A DNA stretch of 64,000 nt from RGIG4079 sp045531405 (GCA_045531405.1 JAZSDX010000044.1:28008-92007), one strand, 5' to 3'; counted from the stretch's first letter, positions 42,797 to 51,767 are shown. The notes: generated from the sequence alone by a model not told the origin. Numbers and translations are program-made.

Positions 42797-43108
42797 CTAA
42801 ATAGTAATTCGTTTAGTAAGTGTACCGATTTTAAGGATATAAATACCTCGAGATGGCAACTTAAATCGTGTAATTCCCGGTTGAATGGTCTCTTGCGATA
42901 TTAGTTGTCCCAATATAGAAAATACTTTTACATTCGTAGGTCGTGAGGTTGTTATATATACATAACCTTCATTTACTCTCACCTCGGGATTTTCTGCGTC
43001 AATACGTTCCATCTGCACCTTGCCTCCGGTACGTTCCCACAACGAAGAAGCATTTACTCCACAGCAAACGCTTAACAACATCATAGTTAAAAGGATTAGA
43101 CGACGCAT
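42797..43108 (-). CDS. Small secreted protein consisting mainly of a T9SS-type sorting domain
   Basis: A 103-residue protein with a signal peptide (residues 1-20, ending GVNAS) and only about 25 residues before a C-terminal domain of the type IX secretion kind (VRVNEGYVYITTSRPTNVKVFSILGQLISQETI...LPSRGIYILKIGTLTKRITI). A sorting domain almost without cargo is unusual. It may be a remnant of a larger surface protein, or a short surface peptide. It lies between two OmpH-like genes on the same strand. No lesion is visible at its start. Confidence 0.75.
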   Translation of the reverse strand: MRRLILLTMMLLSVCCGVNASSLWERTGGKVQMERIDAENPEVRVNEGYVYITTSRPTNVKVFSILGQLISQETIQPGITRFKLPSRGIYILKIGTLTKRITI

Positions 43109-43347
43109 TTTTTTTAGGATTTACATTTTTAATGGCTCAAAATTAATCATTTTTTCTATTATATCAAAATCCATATTTATCCGATATAACAAGGAGCTAT
43201 GTCTAAATTAGCTTTTTAACCTCTCCGGGGCATAGCCCCACCACCCCTAAGAAGAACTATCACGTAGAAACTGAGGGGTGATAATAAGAAAAAGATGTGC
43301 TAAATTGAAATTTAGCACATCTTCTAAATCCTTATTAATCTCAAAAA
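43109..43347. other. Intergenic stretch with GC-rich palindromic element
   Basis: A GC-rich segment CTCCGGGGCATAGCCCC near 43227-43249 resembles the one near 7541 in style. A terminator for the gene at 43348 lies at 43292-43323. Nothing else was recognised. Confidence 0.5.
43292..43323 (-). terminator. Rho-independent terminator of the OmpH-like lipoprotein gene
   Basis: A 14-bp perfect stem AAGATGTGCTAAAT/ATTTAGCACATCTT with a 4-base loop; on the minus strand it runs into TTTTTCTTATT. Confidence 0.95.
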
Positions 43348-43968
43348 TTATTTTTTTACTTTTGACGAATCTGATTTCTCTGTATTTTTTGGTGCTTCCA
43401 CCTTATTATAACGCGCATTTAGACCTTCAATCACTTCATTTGTTATTTCCAATGCCGGATTGAAATAAACTCCTGCTGCTTTGTAAAGAATTGCATCATA
43501 TTTGCGTTCTTTGTTATAATCTTCTATATATGAATTGATTGAATCTTGAAGTTGTCGAGTCCATTGTGCATCTTCTTCAGTGGCTTTACGACGAAGTTCT
43601 TGTTCTTTTTTTGCCGCATTTGTTGCCATATTTTGATATTTTTGAACATCGGCCTTATAGCTTTCTTCGGTCAAATAACCATTTGATTGTGCCTTCTTTT
43701 GACATTCAGCCTCAAACTTTTGCACCGATGCATATAATGAACGTATTTGAGACTCCAATCTTTCATTTTCTTTCAACAACCATTCCTTATAGTCCTTAGC
43801 AAGATTATAATGTTCGGTTATTGAATCCATATCTATATAACGAATATTGGTTGTTGTAGGATAAGATTCTGCTTGTTTTACCGGAGCTGTTGTTGTCTCT
43901 TCATTTGAACATGCCATAGTGGCAAACATAAGCAACATTGTGCTTGCTATAAAAGCGATTTTTTTCAT
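43348..43968 (-). CDS. OmpH/Skp-like lipoprotein
   Basis: A 206-residue relative of the gene at 42096. The signal ends in a lipobox cysteine (FATMACSNE), so it should be membrane-anchored rather than soluble. It shares the strand TNIRYIDMDSITEHYNLA, the central coiled coil, and the C-terminal DAILYKAAGVYFNPALEITNEVIEGLNARYN signature. The two proteins probably arose by duplication. Neighbouring genes run the same way, and a strong terminator follows. Confidence 0.88.
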   Translation of the reverse strand: MKKIAFIASTMLLMFATMACSNEETTTAPVKQAESYPTTTNIRYIDMDSITEHYNLAKDYKEWLLKENERLESQIRSLYASVQKFEAECQKKAQSNGYLTEESYKADVQKYQNMATNAAKKEQELRRKATEEDAQWTRQLQDSINSYIEDYNKERKYDAILYKAAGVYFNPALEITNEVIEGLNARYNKVEAPKNTEKSDSSKVKK

Positions 43969-44227
43969 ATTTAGCTATATTTTTATTATTACTTTCTACT
44001 ATTTCTTCACTAAATACACATTTGTGTTTATTATATAAGGAAAAATAGCATCCTCACTGCACAAAATGCGTTTTCATTGTGCAAATATATGAAAGGAATC
44101 CTAATTTTTTGCCATATATAAATTTTATTTTGTAACTTAGTGAGCGAATAATGATGTTTTTAACATTATTTTCCATCGTTACAAATATTTTAAGCAGAAA
44201 TAAATCATTAATTAAACACTAACTGAT
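43969..44227. other. Divergent promoter region of the OmpH-like lipoprotein and pepD
   Basis: This 259-base region holds the pepD promoter (44108-44140) and otherwise AT-rich sequence. No gene was recognised in it. Confidence 0.55.
44108..44140 (+). promoter_or_regulatory. Promoter of pepD
   Basis: TTTG (44108-44111), 21 bases, then TAACTTAG (44133-44140), one mismatch from TAnnTTTG. The leader would be about 80 bases. Confidence 0.5.
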
Positions 44228-45685
44228 ATGACACTAAAAGACTTAAAACCCTCTTTGATTTGGTCTATTTTTGATGAAATCACTAAAGTGCCTCGTCCTT
44301 CTAAAAAAGAAGAAAAAATCCGCCAATGGCTTCTTGACTTTGCAGCCCAAAACAATATTTCGGTTAAAACCGACGCTATTGGTAATGTGGTAATGAGCAA
44401 ACCTGCAACTGCCGGTCATGAAAATGCTCCCGGCATTATCCTTCAAGCACACATGGATATGGTGTGTGAATCAAACGAGCCATTTGACTTTGAAAACACT
44501 CCAATTTCTACTCGCGTTGATGGCGAATGGGTTTGGGCTAACGGCACAACTCTTGGAGCCGACAATGGTATAGGTATGGCCGGTGCCCTCGCCGCTTTAG
44601 TTGACGACACACTTGTTCATGGTCCTCTTGAAGCACTATTTACTGTTGATGAAGAAACAGGCTTGACCGGTGCTAATAATCTTGGTGAAGGTATGATTTC
44701 CGGTTCAATCCTTCTCAACCTCGACTCTGAAGACGATGCTGAAATCTTCGTAGGATGTGCCGGTGGTGTTGATACAACATGCACTTTTGCTTACACTCCT
44801 CAAGCAGCACCTCAAAACAAGCAATATCTCAAAATCGCGATTGCTGATGGTCAAGGAGGTCACTCAGGTTGCGATATTCATCTTGGTCGTGCTAATGCAA
44901 ACAAACTTCTTGCGCGTTTCTTGTGGCAAGTAGCACAAACTCAAGAGTTGACTTTGGCCGAAATTGAAGGTGGCAACTTGCGCAATGCAATTCCTCGTGC
45001 TGCTTCGGCTGTGATTGGAGTTGACATGGCAACAAAAGAAGATGTGCGCATCGCTTTCAACAATTATATCGCTGATGTGGAATTTGAGTATGCCGGTGTA
45101 GAACCCGACCTCAAACTCACACTCGAAAGCGTTGATACTCCTCAACAATGCATCGACAACGACACTGCTGTGAAACTCATCAATGCTCTCTATTGCGCTC
45201 CTCATGGAGTTATCTCAATGAGTCGCGACCTCGAAGGTCTTGTTGAGACTTCAACTAACCTTGCATCAGTGAAGATGCTCCCCGGCAATGAGATACTCGT
45301 TACTACAAGCCAACGCAGTTCGGTTGACTCTCGCAAATGGGACATCGCTCACCAAGTAGAAGCCGTATTTGCTCTTGCCGGTGCAAAAGTAACTCATGGT
45401 GACGGATACCCCGGTTGGGCTCCTAACATGAAATCACCTATCATGGAGATTGCTCGCGATGCTTATAAAGAACTTTACGGCATCACTCCTGCCATTAAAG
45501 CAATCCATGCTGGTCTTGAATGTGGTTTATTCTTACAAAAATATCCACACCTCGACATGGTTTCATTTGGTCCAACGTTGAAAGATGTTCACTCTCCAAA
45601 AGAACGCATGCACATCCCTGCAGTAGAACGTTTCTGGGGGCAACTCTCTCTCGTATTAAAAAAGGTTGCCGACTTAAAGAAATAG
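44228..45685 (+). CDS. pepD: Aminoacyl-histidine dipeptidase (M20 family)
   Basis: A 485-residue cytosolic PepD. It hydrolyses Xaa-His and other dipeptides with a two-zinc site. Motifs: QAHMDMVCESN (His and Asp), GTTLGADNGIGMAGALA (bridging Asp), FTVDEETGLTGANNLGEG (catalytic and metal Glu), LNLDSEDDAEIFVGCAGG, and HAGLECGLF and GPTLKDVHSPKERM near the end. The length matches the family. It is monocistronic with a hairpin terminator at 45711. Confidence 0.96.
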   Translation: MTLKDLKPSLIWSIFDEITKVPRPSKKEEKIRQWLLDFAAQNNISVKTDAIGNVVMSKPATAGHENAPGIILQAHMDMVCESNEPFDFENTPISTRVDGEWVWANGTTLGADNGIGMAGALAALVDDTLVHGPLEALFTVDEETGLTGANNLGEGMISGSILLNLDSEDDAEIFVGCAGGVDTTCTFAYTPQAAPQNKQYLKIAIADGQGGHSGCDIHLGRANANKLLARFLWQVAQTQELTLAEIEGGNLRNAIPRAASAVIGVDMATKEDVRIAFNNYIADVEFEYAGVEPDLKLTLESVDTPQQCIDNDTAVKLINALYCAPHGVISMSRDLEGLVETSTNLASVKMLPGNEILVTTSQRSSVDSRKWDIAHQVEAVFALAGAKVTHGDGYPGWAPNMKSPIMEIARDAYKELYGITPAIKAIHAGLECGLFLQKYPHLDMVSFGPTLKDVHSPKERMHIPAVERFWGQLSLVLKKVADLKK

Positions 45686-45710
45686 GCAAATCCTTATGAT
45701 ATTATAAAAG

Positions 45711-45741
45711 AAAGGAAAGCCTATTGGATGGGCTTTCCTTT
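45711..45741 (+). terminator. Terminator hairpin of pepD
   Basis: An 11-bp stem AAAGGAAAGCC/GGCTTTCCTTT with a 9-base loop. The T-run after it is poor, so termination strength is uncertain. Confidence 0.6.
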
Positions 45742-45769
45742 CTAAATTATAGACCTAAATAATATACCA

Positions 45770-46546
45770 ATGAAAAAACTATTATTTATCCCATTTTTTG
45801 TAGTTTCAGTGGTTGTTGCATTTACAGGCTTTGCCTGCAATAACTCAACTACCGATTCATCTTCATGTGACACCTCTATCGCAGTTGATAGCACGATTAT
45901 TCCCGATTCCAGCCTCTCCGATTCATCGGCTAAAACGAATGATACCACATATAGCGATGCTAAACTCACACAAAAAGACTACGACGAAGTTGCTGCACGT
46001 CTCGGCGTTGAACCTGCTGCAATCAGAGCCGTAGTGGAGATTGAAGCCGGACGAGCCAATAAAGGTTTTTGGGCACCCGGAAAGCCTTTAATCAATTTTG
46101 ACATGTCAATAGTCAACAAATTTGCATCAAAATGTGGGGTAAAACTATCAAAATATCGCAGTTCTCATCCCGAAATATGGGGTGCAAGCAAGAAAAAATA
46201 TGGTTCTCAACAAGGTGCAGAATGGGCTCGATTTGAAGCATTACGATCAGTTGACAACACCTTGGGCATATATAGTAGTTTTTGGGGAATGTTTCAGATT
46301 GGAGGATTCAATTGGAAACTGTGTAAAACAAAAGATGTAAATGAATTCTTCAGACTAATGAGTCGTTCCGAGCGTGACCAACTTGAATTATTTGCCAATT
46401 TCATTGTCTCAAGCAATCTATTAAAATATCTCAAAGCCAAAAATTGGGCAGGTTTTGCGTCTCGATACAATGGTCCAAGTTACGCCAAACGTGGCTACCA
46501 CACCCGCATGGCGCGAGCATATGCGAAGTATAAAAATCAAAAATAA
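45770..46546 (+). CDS. Lipoprotein with N-acetylmuramidase-type domain
   Basis: A 258-residue protein. The signal peptide ends in a cysteine (FTGFACNNSTT), so it is probably a lipoprotein. Residues ~65-255 resemble the N-acetylmuramidase domain found in phage endolysins and some bacterial proteins: AAIRAVVEIEAGRANKGFWAPGKPLINFDMSIVNKF near the putative catalytic Glu, and WGMFQIGGFNWKLC and SRYNGPSYAKRGYHTRMARAY. It should act on peptidoglycan glycan strands. Prophage origin is possible but no other phage gene is seen. A small secreted protein follows after 23 bases. Confidence 0.78.
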   Translation: MKKLLFIPFFVVSVVVAFTGFACNNSTTDSSSCDTSIAVDSTIIPDSSLSDSSAKTNDTTYSDAKLTQKDYDEVAARLGVEPAAIRAVVEIEAGRANKGFWAPGKPLINFDMSIVNKFASKCGVKLSKYRSSHPEIWGASKKKYGSQQGAEWARFEALRSVDNTLGIYSSFWGMFQIGGFNWKLCKTKDVNEFFRLMSRSERDQLELFANFIVSSNLLKYLKAKNWAGFASRYNGPSYAKRGYHTRMARAYAKYKNQK

Positions 46547-46569
46547 CAATACCATTAAAACATTGTGTT

Positions 46570-47160
46570 ATGAATAAATTAGTATTATTTTTATTTGTAA
46601 TGATTGCTTCATTTTCATCAATAGCACAAAATAACTCGACTGATTCTTCTGTCAAATATTTCGATATGGGAAAGTCAATCAAATTTTGTGACACAGAATA
46701 TAAATTTGCGTGGAGTACTCATCCCTATGATTTTTATTATCTGCAAGAATATCTTCCCGATGGGGAAACTTTCGACAATTACAATCAAATGTTTACCGTT
46801 GGTGTGATATTTTATGGCGACGCTTCTTATAATAGCGAATTTGCAATACAAGCAAAAATCGAAGAATTAGAAAAGCGAAAAAAGACTGATCAAGTGTGCC
46901 GTTACATTGTTGCCGAAAATAATGGCGAATATATCCTTGATTTCATTGTAAGCGACAGCAAAAACGACAAACTAAACTTTGTAGAAGCCGACATTCATTA
47001 CTATAAAGATGTCACAATAAACGGAATCAAGGCTAACATTTTATACTTTTATTCGCGTAGAGCATATGGCGACGATATTATTCCTTTCATGAAGTCAATT
47101 CCCTCTCTTCGAAGCGAATGGTACGAAAACATCACTAAGTTACCTCTACCCAAATTCTAA
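46570..47160 (+). CDS. Secreted hypothetical protein
   Basis: A 196-residue protein with a Sec signal (MNKLVLFLFVMIASFSSIAQ). The body is mixed alpha/beta (VKYFDMGKSIKFCDTEYKFAWSTHPYDFYYLQEYLPDGE..., EFAIQAKIEELEKRKK, YILDFIVSDSKNDKLNFVEADIHYYKDV), without a family I recognise. Two Cys in the mature part could form a disulfide. It is only 23 bases after the muramidase-like gene, so a functional pair (enzyme with helper or inhibitor) is possible but unproven. A strong terminator follows. Confidence 0.75.
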   Translation: MNKLVLFLFVMIASFSSIAQNNSTDSSVKYFDMGKSIKFCDTEYKFAWSTHPYDFYYLQEYLPDGETFDNYNQMFTVGVIFYGDASYNSEFAIQAKIEELEKRKKTDQVCRYIVAENNGEYILDFIVSDSKNDKLNFVEADIHYYKDVTINGIKANILYFYSRRAYGDDIIPFMKSIPSLRSEWYENITKLPLPKF

Positions 47161-47180
47161 AATCGGATAATTAACAATAT

Positions 47181-47230
47181 AACCTTGAGAGGCATAATAA
47201 TAGTTATAGTCTCTCAAGGTTTCTTTTTTT
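47181..47230 (+). terminator. Rho-independent terminator after the 46570 gene
   Basis: An 11-bp stem AACCTTGAGAG/CTCTCAAGGTT (47181-47191, 47211-47221) with a 19-base loop, then TCTTTTTTT. Confidence 0.92.
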
Positions 47231-47263
47231 CTAAAATTATTTTATTATCAATGTTTTCAATTA

Positions 47264-48904
47264 CTACCCCTTGCGTTCGATATCTTGAAGATTTACGAGT
47301 CGTTTGTTTTCGAGGAATTCGTTGATGCCACATAGGTGCTCACGCACACGACCTTCGCCAAATTCATACACTTTTGTCACCAATCCATCAAGGAAGTCAC
47401 GATCGTGGCTCACAAGTATAAGTGTTCCATCATAGTCTTGGAGCGCTTGTTTGAGTATATCTTTTGTTTTGAGGTCAAGGTGGTTGGTAGGCTCGTCGAG
47501 GATAAGCAAATTCACAGGCTCAAGTAACAACTTGAGGATTGCCAAACGTGTACGCTCTCCCCCCGACAACACTTTCACTTTCTTTGTGCTTTCTTCAGGA
47601 CCGCCAAACATAAACGCGCCCAACATATCACGAATTTTTAATCTCACATCACCTTTGGCAATATCGTCGATAGTTTGGAACACGGTGAGGTTTTCATCGA
47701 GCAACGAAGCTTGATTTTGTGCAAAATAAGCCACTTGCACATTGTGTCCGAGAGTCAACGTTCCTTCATGATCAATCTCGTTCATGATACATTTCACAAG
47801 AGTAGATTTACCCTCGCCGTTACGACCCACAAATGCCACTTTTTCGCCTCGCTCAATCATAAACGAAGCATTGGCAAACACTCGTTTGTCGCCATATGCC
47901 TTACCCACTCCATCGGCTTGCACCGGATATGTGCCACTACGAGGTGATGGTGGGAACTTCAATCGCAATGCCGATGTATCTTCTTCGTCAACCTCAATGA
48001 TTTCAAGTTTTTCGAGCATCTTCACGCGACTTTGCACTTGCAATGTTTTTGAATACGTGCCTTTGAATCGTTCAATGAAATCTTTGGTTTCTTGAATCAT
48101 CTTTTGTTGCTCCTCATATTGCTTTTGTTGCTGTTCGCGACGTTCTTTGCGAAGTTCCAAGTAATGACTATATGAAGCCTTGTAATCATAAATTCGACCC
48201 ATTGTAACCTCAATAGTGCGAGTGGTTATGGCATCGACAAATCGGCGGTCGTGACTTATTACCACCACTGCTTTTGACGATGTTTTGATAAAATCTTCAA
48301 GCCACAAGATACTTTCAATATCGAGATGATTGGTAGGCTCGTCAAGGAGCAACACATCGGGATTTTTCAATAGCAATTTTGCCAACTCAATGCGCATACG
48401 CCAGCCACCGCTAAACTCCGATGTAGGCCGGTCGAGTTCTTCGCGTTTGAAACCTAATCCCAACAAAGTTTTCTCTACATCTTCGTCAAAGTGGGTCATA
48501 TCAATAGCATAAAACTTCTCGCTCAGCTCACTCACACGCTCTATAAGCGCCATATATTCGTCGCTCTCATAGTCGGTACGTGTTGCCAACTGGTCATTTA
48601 TGCCGTTAATCTCGGCTTCGGTCTCCATTAAGTGAGCAAATGCTTGTGACGCCTCTTCGCGCACAGTGCGACCATCTTCAGTCATCAAATGTTGTGGAAG
48701 ATATGCTACCACACATTCCTTGGGCACCGACACTGTGCCTCGAGTAGCATTACGCGCCCCTGCCAAAATCTTCAACAGCGTACTTTTTCCTGCGCCATTT
48801 TTACCCATAAGGGCAATACGATCGCTTTCGTTGATTTGAAACGATATATCCTTAAATAATGTTGTGCCGCCAAACTCGACGGTCAATCCTTCTACTGTAA
48901 TCAT
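47264..48904 (-). CDS. ABC-F family ATPase (translation-associated)
   Basis: A 546-residue protein with two ABC ATPase cassettes and no membrane domain. First cassette: GKNGAGKSTLLKILAG and SGGWRMRIELAKLLLKNPDVLLLDEPTNHLD. Second: GRNGEGKSTLVKC and SGGERTRLAILKLLLEPVNLLILDEPTNHLD. The linker between them is Gln/Lys/Glu-rich (RKERREQQQKQYEEQQKM), as in the ABC-F P-site-tRNA-interaction motif. Such proteins act at the ribosome (EttA/Uup types) and a few give antibiotic resistance; this one looks like the housekeeping Bacteroidetes type. It is followed downstream by the plus-strand 46570 gene terminator. Confidence 0.95.
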   Translation of the reverse strand: MITVEGLTVEFGGTTLFKDISFQINESDRIALMGKNGAGKSTLLKILAGARNATRGTVSVPKECVVAYLPQHLMTEDGRTVREEASQAFAHLMETEAEINGINDQLATRTDYESDEYMALIERVSELSEKFYAIDMTHFDEDVEKTLLGLGFKREELDRPTSEFSGGWRMRIELAKLLLKNPDVLLLDEPTNHLDIESILWLEDFIKTSSKAVVVISHDRRFVDAITTRTIEVTMGRIYDYKASYSHYLELRKERREQQQKQYEEQQKMIQETKDFIERFKGTYSKTLQVQSRVKMLEKLEIIEVDEEDTSALRLKFPPSPRSGTYPVQADGVGKAYGDKRVFANASFMIERGEKVAFVGRNGEGKSTLVKCIMNEIDHEGTLTLGHNVQVAYFAQNQASLLDENLTVFQTIDDIAKGDVRLKIRDMLGAFMFGGPEESTKKVKVLSGGERTRLAILKLLLEPVNLLILDEPTNHLDLKTKDILKQALQDYDGTLILVSHDRDFLDGLVTKVYEFGEGRVREHLCGINEFLENKRLVNLQDIERKG

Positions 48905-48907
48905 ATT

Positions 48908-49231
48908 TTAATAGTCGTATTTGCGTTTGGGATTACGTGGAAACCATCCCTTTATCACTCGTTTCTTTTGATCAAAAATTTCCTTGATAGTCCAAAAAGA
49001 TGAAAAAGAGAACACACCAAGCAATGTTGACCACAGTACATTTTCTACCCAAATTGACAAAACCACGCCCACCAATCCGAGCAACAAAAACCACCACCAA
49101 CACTTTGTGCCGAAATAATACTCACACTTTATCACCACCGGATGAAACAACCCGATAATCAAAAAAGTACTCACGCCTATCACTAACCCAAGCAAGTGGT
49201 GCGTTTGTAAAAACTGCATTATTGTTTCCAT
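48908..49231 (-). CDS. DUF4491 family small membrane protein
   Basis: A 107-residue protein with three hydrophobic helices (residues ~11-30, 45-65 and 68-85) and the basic tail KKRVIKGWFPRNPKRKYDY. The pattern HHLLGLVIGVSTFLIIGLFHPVVIKCEYYFGTKCWWWFLLLG and the WFPRNPKR end are those of DUF4491. Function unknown. It lies 3 bases upstream of the ABC-F gene start, so the two are very likely cotranscribed. Confidence 0.88.
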   Translation of the reverse strand: METIMQFLQTHHLLGLVIGVSTFLIIGLFHPVVIKCEYYFGTKCWWWFLLLGLVGVVLSIWVENVLWSTLLGVFSFSSFWTIKEIFDQKKRVIKGWFPRNPKRKYDY

Positions 49232-49373
49232 AATGCAAAATTAATACTTTTCGCGCAAATATCCACCCACTCGACTTTATAACAATTTCCCATTTTTCAC
49301 CAATTAGACCTCATATTTATATCATCTTGAAAAGTTTTTATAGCATTCAGAAGATATTTTGCAACATTTGAAT

Positions 49374-49381
49374 TATATTTG
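49374..49381 (+). promoter_or_regulatory. -7 box (TATATTTG) directly before the 49390 gene
   Basis: Matches TAnnTTTG. Transcription would begin near 49388, one or two bases before ATG 49390, so the mRNA may be nearly leaderless, or a later start is used. Confidence 0.45.
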
Positions 49382-49389
49382 CACTGGTT

Positions 49390-50337
49390 ATGAAAATCGT
49401 TAGATATACATATAATAATAAGACACAGTGGGACGATTTTGTAAATGAGTCAAAAAACGGCACATTTCTACATCTTCGCAACTACATGGATTATCATAGT
49501 GATCGATTTGAGGATTATTCTCTTATGTGTATTGATGACAAAGGGAAATTAGTCGCAATACTTCCTGCAAATAGAGTTGGCAAAGTGGTGTATTCCCACC
49601 AAGGTCTCACTTATGGAGGATGGATCACCTCAGCAAAAGGCGTGAATGCCACATCTATGCTTAATGTGTGGGATGCAATGAACGACTTTTTTGCGACTAA
49701 TGGGATAAAACGGTTTATATATAAAGCCATCCCTCATATATATCATCGTTACCCGGCAGAGGAAGATATATATGCTATTTTTAGGAGCAAAGGGGTTATT
49801 CATTCTACTCAAATATCAACGACATTACCTCTTGACGATTCACGATTGCGATTTAATGAAAATGCTCGTCGTGGCATAAAAAATGCGATAGCCAATAATG
49901 TGGTTAATGAATGCACTACTGATTTTGGTCCATTTTGGTCCATTTTGACACATATGCTTCGCGAGCAACATAACACATCGCCTGTTCATTCGCTCGGAGA
50001 GATTGAATTATTGCATAGCCGATTCCCCAAAAATATAAAATTGTATGTTGCCCGACAAGATGATGAGGTGGTTGCAGGTGTTGTGATGTTCTATACTCAC
50101 ACAGTGGCTCACGCTCAATATATTGCAGCCTCACCCAAAGGAAAAGAGTTAAAGGCATTGCCTCTATTATTTGACCACATTATTAATAATGAGTGTGGTG
50201 ATTGCCGATGGTTTGACTTTGGCACCTCAAATGAAAATGGAGGATTATATCTCAACGATGGACTAATAACACAAAAATGTGGAATGGGTGGTCGTGGCAT
50301 CGCATATAATATATACGAATTAAAGATTGAGATTTAA
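49390..50337 (+). CDS. FemAB/GNAT-like acyltransferase
   Basis: A 315-residue protein of the GNAT superfamily in its FemAB-like double-domain form: an N-terminal half with HSHQGLTYGGW-type sequence (YSHQGLTYGGWITS) and a C-terminal half with NARRGIKNAIANNVV, LYVARQDDEVVAGVVMFYTHTVAHAQYIAASPKGKELKALPLLFDHIINN and FDFGTSNENGGLYLNDG. Such proteins transfer aminoacyl or acyl groups, often in cell-wall, polysaccharide or lipid pathways. Cytosolic. Substrate unknown. Convergent with the Sua5 gene, 6 bases away. Confidence 0.85.
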   Translation: MKIVRYTYNNKTQWDDFVNESKNGTFLHLRNYMDYHSDRFEDYSLMCIDDKGKLVAILPANRVGKVVYSHQGLTYGGWITSAKGVNATSMLNVWDAMNDFFATNGIKRFIYKAIPHIYHRYPAEEDIYAIFRSKGVIHSTQISTTLPLDDSRLRFNENARRGIKNAIANNVVNECTTDFGPFWSILTHMLREQHNTSPVHSLGEIELLHSRFPKNIKLYVARQDDEVVAGVVMFYTHTVAHAQYIAASPKGKELKALPLLFDHIINNECGDCRWFDFGTSNENGGLYLNDGLITQKCGMGGRGIAYNIYELKIEI

Positions 50338-50343
50338 TTTAAT

Positions 50344-50952
50344 TTAATTCAATTCTCCTTTGCCTTCGCGAGTTATTTCGGGATTGGCACTATCGACGCA
50401 ATCAACAACGGTTGAGGGGGTTAGTTCGCCATATCCTCCATCAATTACAATATCAACTACATCTTCATATTTCATCGCTATGGCTTGAGGATTTGTTCCA
50501 TCTTCGGGCTCGTCGTCCCATTCTATTGATGTGGTGAGAATGGGGTTGCCTAATCGAGATGCAATTTCACGTGCGATAACATTATCAGGCACACGAATCC
50601 CCACCGTTTTTCTCCCTTTGAAAACTTTAGGTAGCGTAGATGCAGCAGGTAGAATAAACGTAAATGCACCGGGAAGATTCTCGCGCAAAAGTTGGAAAAC
50701 ACGATTATCAATGCGAGCATATTGCGATGCCTGAGAAATATCACTACACACAATTGATAGATTTGTGCGTTGAGGGTTGATTCCCTTTATTTTACATATG
50801 CGCTCGATTGCATTATTATTCAACGCATTACAGCCTATTGCATACAATGTATCGGTAGGATATATTACAATTCCTCCATCTCGCAACGTTTCAACAACCT
50901 CATCCATAAATCGGTCATTGATATTTGATGTGTACATTCTTAAGATTTTCAT
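50344..50952 (-). CDS. L-threonylcarbamoyladenylate synthase (Sua5/YrdC family)
   Basis: A 202-residue YrdC-fold enzyme that makes threonylcarbamoyl-AMP for t6A37 modification of ANN-decoding tRNAs. Motifs: GGIVIYPTDTLYAIGCNALN (nucleotide pocket), IKGINPQRTNLSIVC (KxR/S-type loop), LPGAFTFILPA and KTVGIRVPDN, and the end segment STVVDC. The bottom of the family (short type, no C-terminal Sua5 domain). It lies 17 bases downstream of the B3/B4 gene. Confidence 0.93.
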   Translation of the reverse strand: MKILRMYTSNINDRFMDEVVETLRDGGIVIYPTDTLYAIGCNALNNNAIERICKIKGINPQRTNLSIVCSDISQASQYARIDNRVFQLLRENLPGAFTFILPAASTLPKVFKGRKTVGIRVPDNVIAREIASRLGNPILTTSIEWDDEPEDGTNPQAIAMKYEDVVDIVIDGGYGELTPSTVVDCVDSANPEITREGKGELN

Positions 50953-50969
50953 GGTTAATCGTTTTAAGG

Positions 50970-51641
50970 TTATTTTTGTGCCGATATAACTTCTATTTTT
51001 ATATCAGATGCCGAAGCGTGGCGAACAAGCAAATCGGTAGTCAACTCAATCGTATCATCTACCGATATTTCTTCGCCATAGATATTAATACACATCAGCA
51101 ATCTTCGTGTTTCGGGGCTTAACTTAGTGCGTTCTTCATCACTTGTAGGAGTTCCTATCCCTCCAATTTCATCACGATAGATGGGCAATGATGCTATATT
51201 CAATAATCCACGTCCTATTGCATTAAATTCTTCTCCCTCGCGACCTACCCCTAAATACAAGGTATTGCCTTGGATTTTGTCGGCATCAAAACCTCCAATC
51301 GAATATCCGGAGCGCACTGAAAGCAAGTTTATCAAATCAATCAACGTTAATGTGCGATAAAGTTCCATACCCTTTACCAATCGTCGGCAAAGCGCCTCAC
51401 TTGACGGACGATAACGATTAGGCTCTTTTCCTAATGATTTATACGTTTGACGAGTAGCAGCAATACCAGACCGTTTGTTAATCATGGGCATATCATATGT
51501 TGCTCGCACCCGTTCTCCTTCTGCAAGCAATTCTTGCCACAAAACATCAGATGTTGCACCATTTTCAACATTCGCTTCAACCACAATTACCTTAAATTGT
51601 GGTGCTACTGCCAATATGTCTGAATCAAATAGGATTTTCAT
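50970..51641 (-). CDS. B3/B4 tRNA-binding domain protein
   Basis: A 223-residue protein consisting of a B3/B4 domain like that of the phenylalanyl-tRNA synthetase beta chain, where it edits mischarged tRNA. Recognisable parts: IAATRQTYKSLGKEPNRYRPSSEALCRRLVKG and LTLIDLINLLSVRSGYSIGGFDADKI, and GIGTPTSDEERTKLSPETRRLLMCINIYG. Stand-alone forms are thought to act as trans-editing enzymes or amino-acid binders; this is inference. Promoter TTTG-N20-TATTTTTG (51694-51663) lies 22 bases upstream. It is followed by the Sua5 gene, another tRNA-related function. Confidence 0.85.
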   Translation of the reverse strand: MKILFDSDILAVAPQFKVIVVEANVENGATSDVLWQELLAEGERVRATYDMPMINKRSGIAATRQTYKSLGKEPNRYRPSSEALCRRLVKGMELYRTLTLIDLINLLSVRSGYSIGGFDADKIQGNTLYLGVGREGEEFNAIGRGLLNIASLPIYRDEIGGIGTPTSDEERTKLSPETRRLLMCINIYGEEISVDDTIELTTDLLVRHASASDIKIEVISAQK

Positions 51642-51662
51642 TTCCGAATCAATTTATAGTTG

Positions 51663-51694
51663 CAAAAATAATAAATTACTCGTTTTCAAACAAA
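51663..51694 (-). promoter_or_regulatory. Promoter of the B3/B4 gene
   Basis: On the minus strand TTTG (51694-51691), 20 bases, TATTTTTG (51670-51663): both consensus elements at the expected spacing. Start near 51656, 15 bases before the ATG. Confidence 0.7.
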
Positions 51695-51767
51695 AAAAGA
51701 GACGTCATCACGACGTCTCTTTTCCTTTAAACCTTTATCTTAATCTAATACTATGAAAAACACACAT
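51691..51767 (-). ncRNA. Candidate small RNA ending in a strong terminator
   Basis: On the minus strand a promoter-like GTTG-N19-TACATTTG (-7 box at 51779-51772) is followed by about 75 bases ending in the stem GAGACGTC/GACGTCTC (51719-51712, 51706-51699) and seven T. No gene lies upstream for this terminator to serve, which suggests a short stand-alone RNA. This is a prediction only. Confidence 0.35.
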
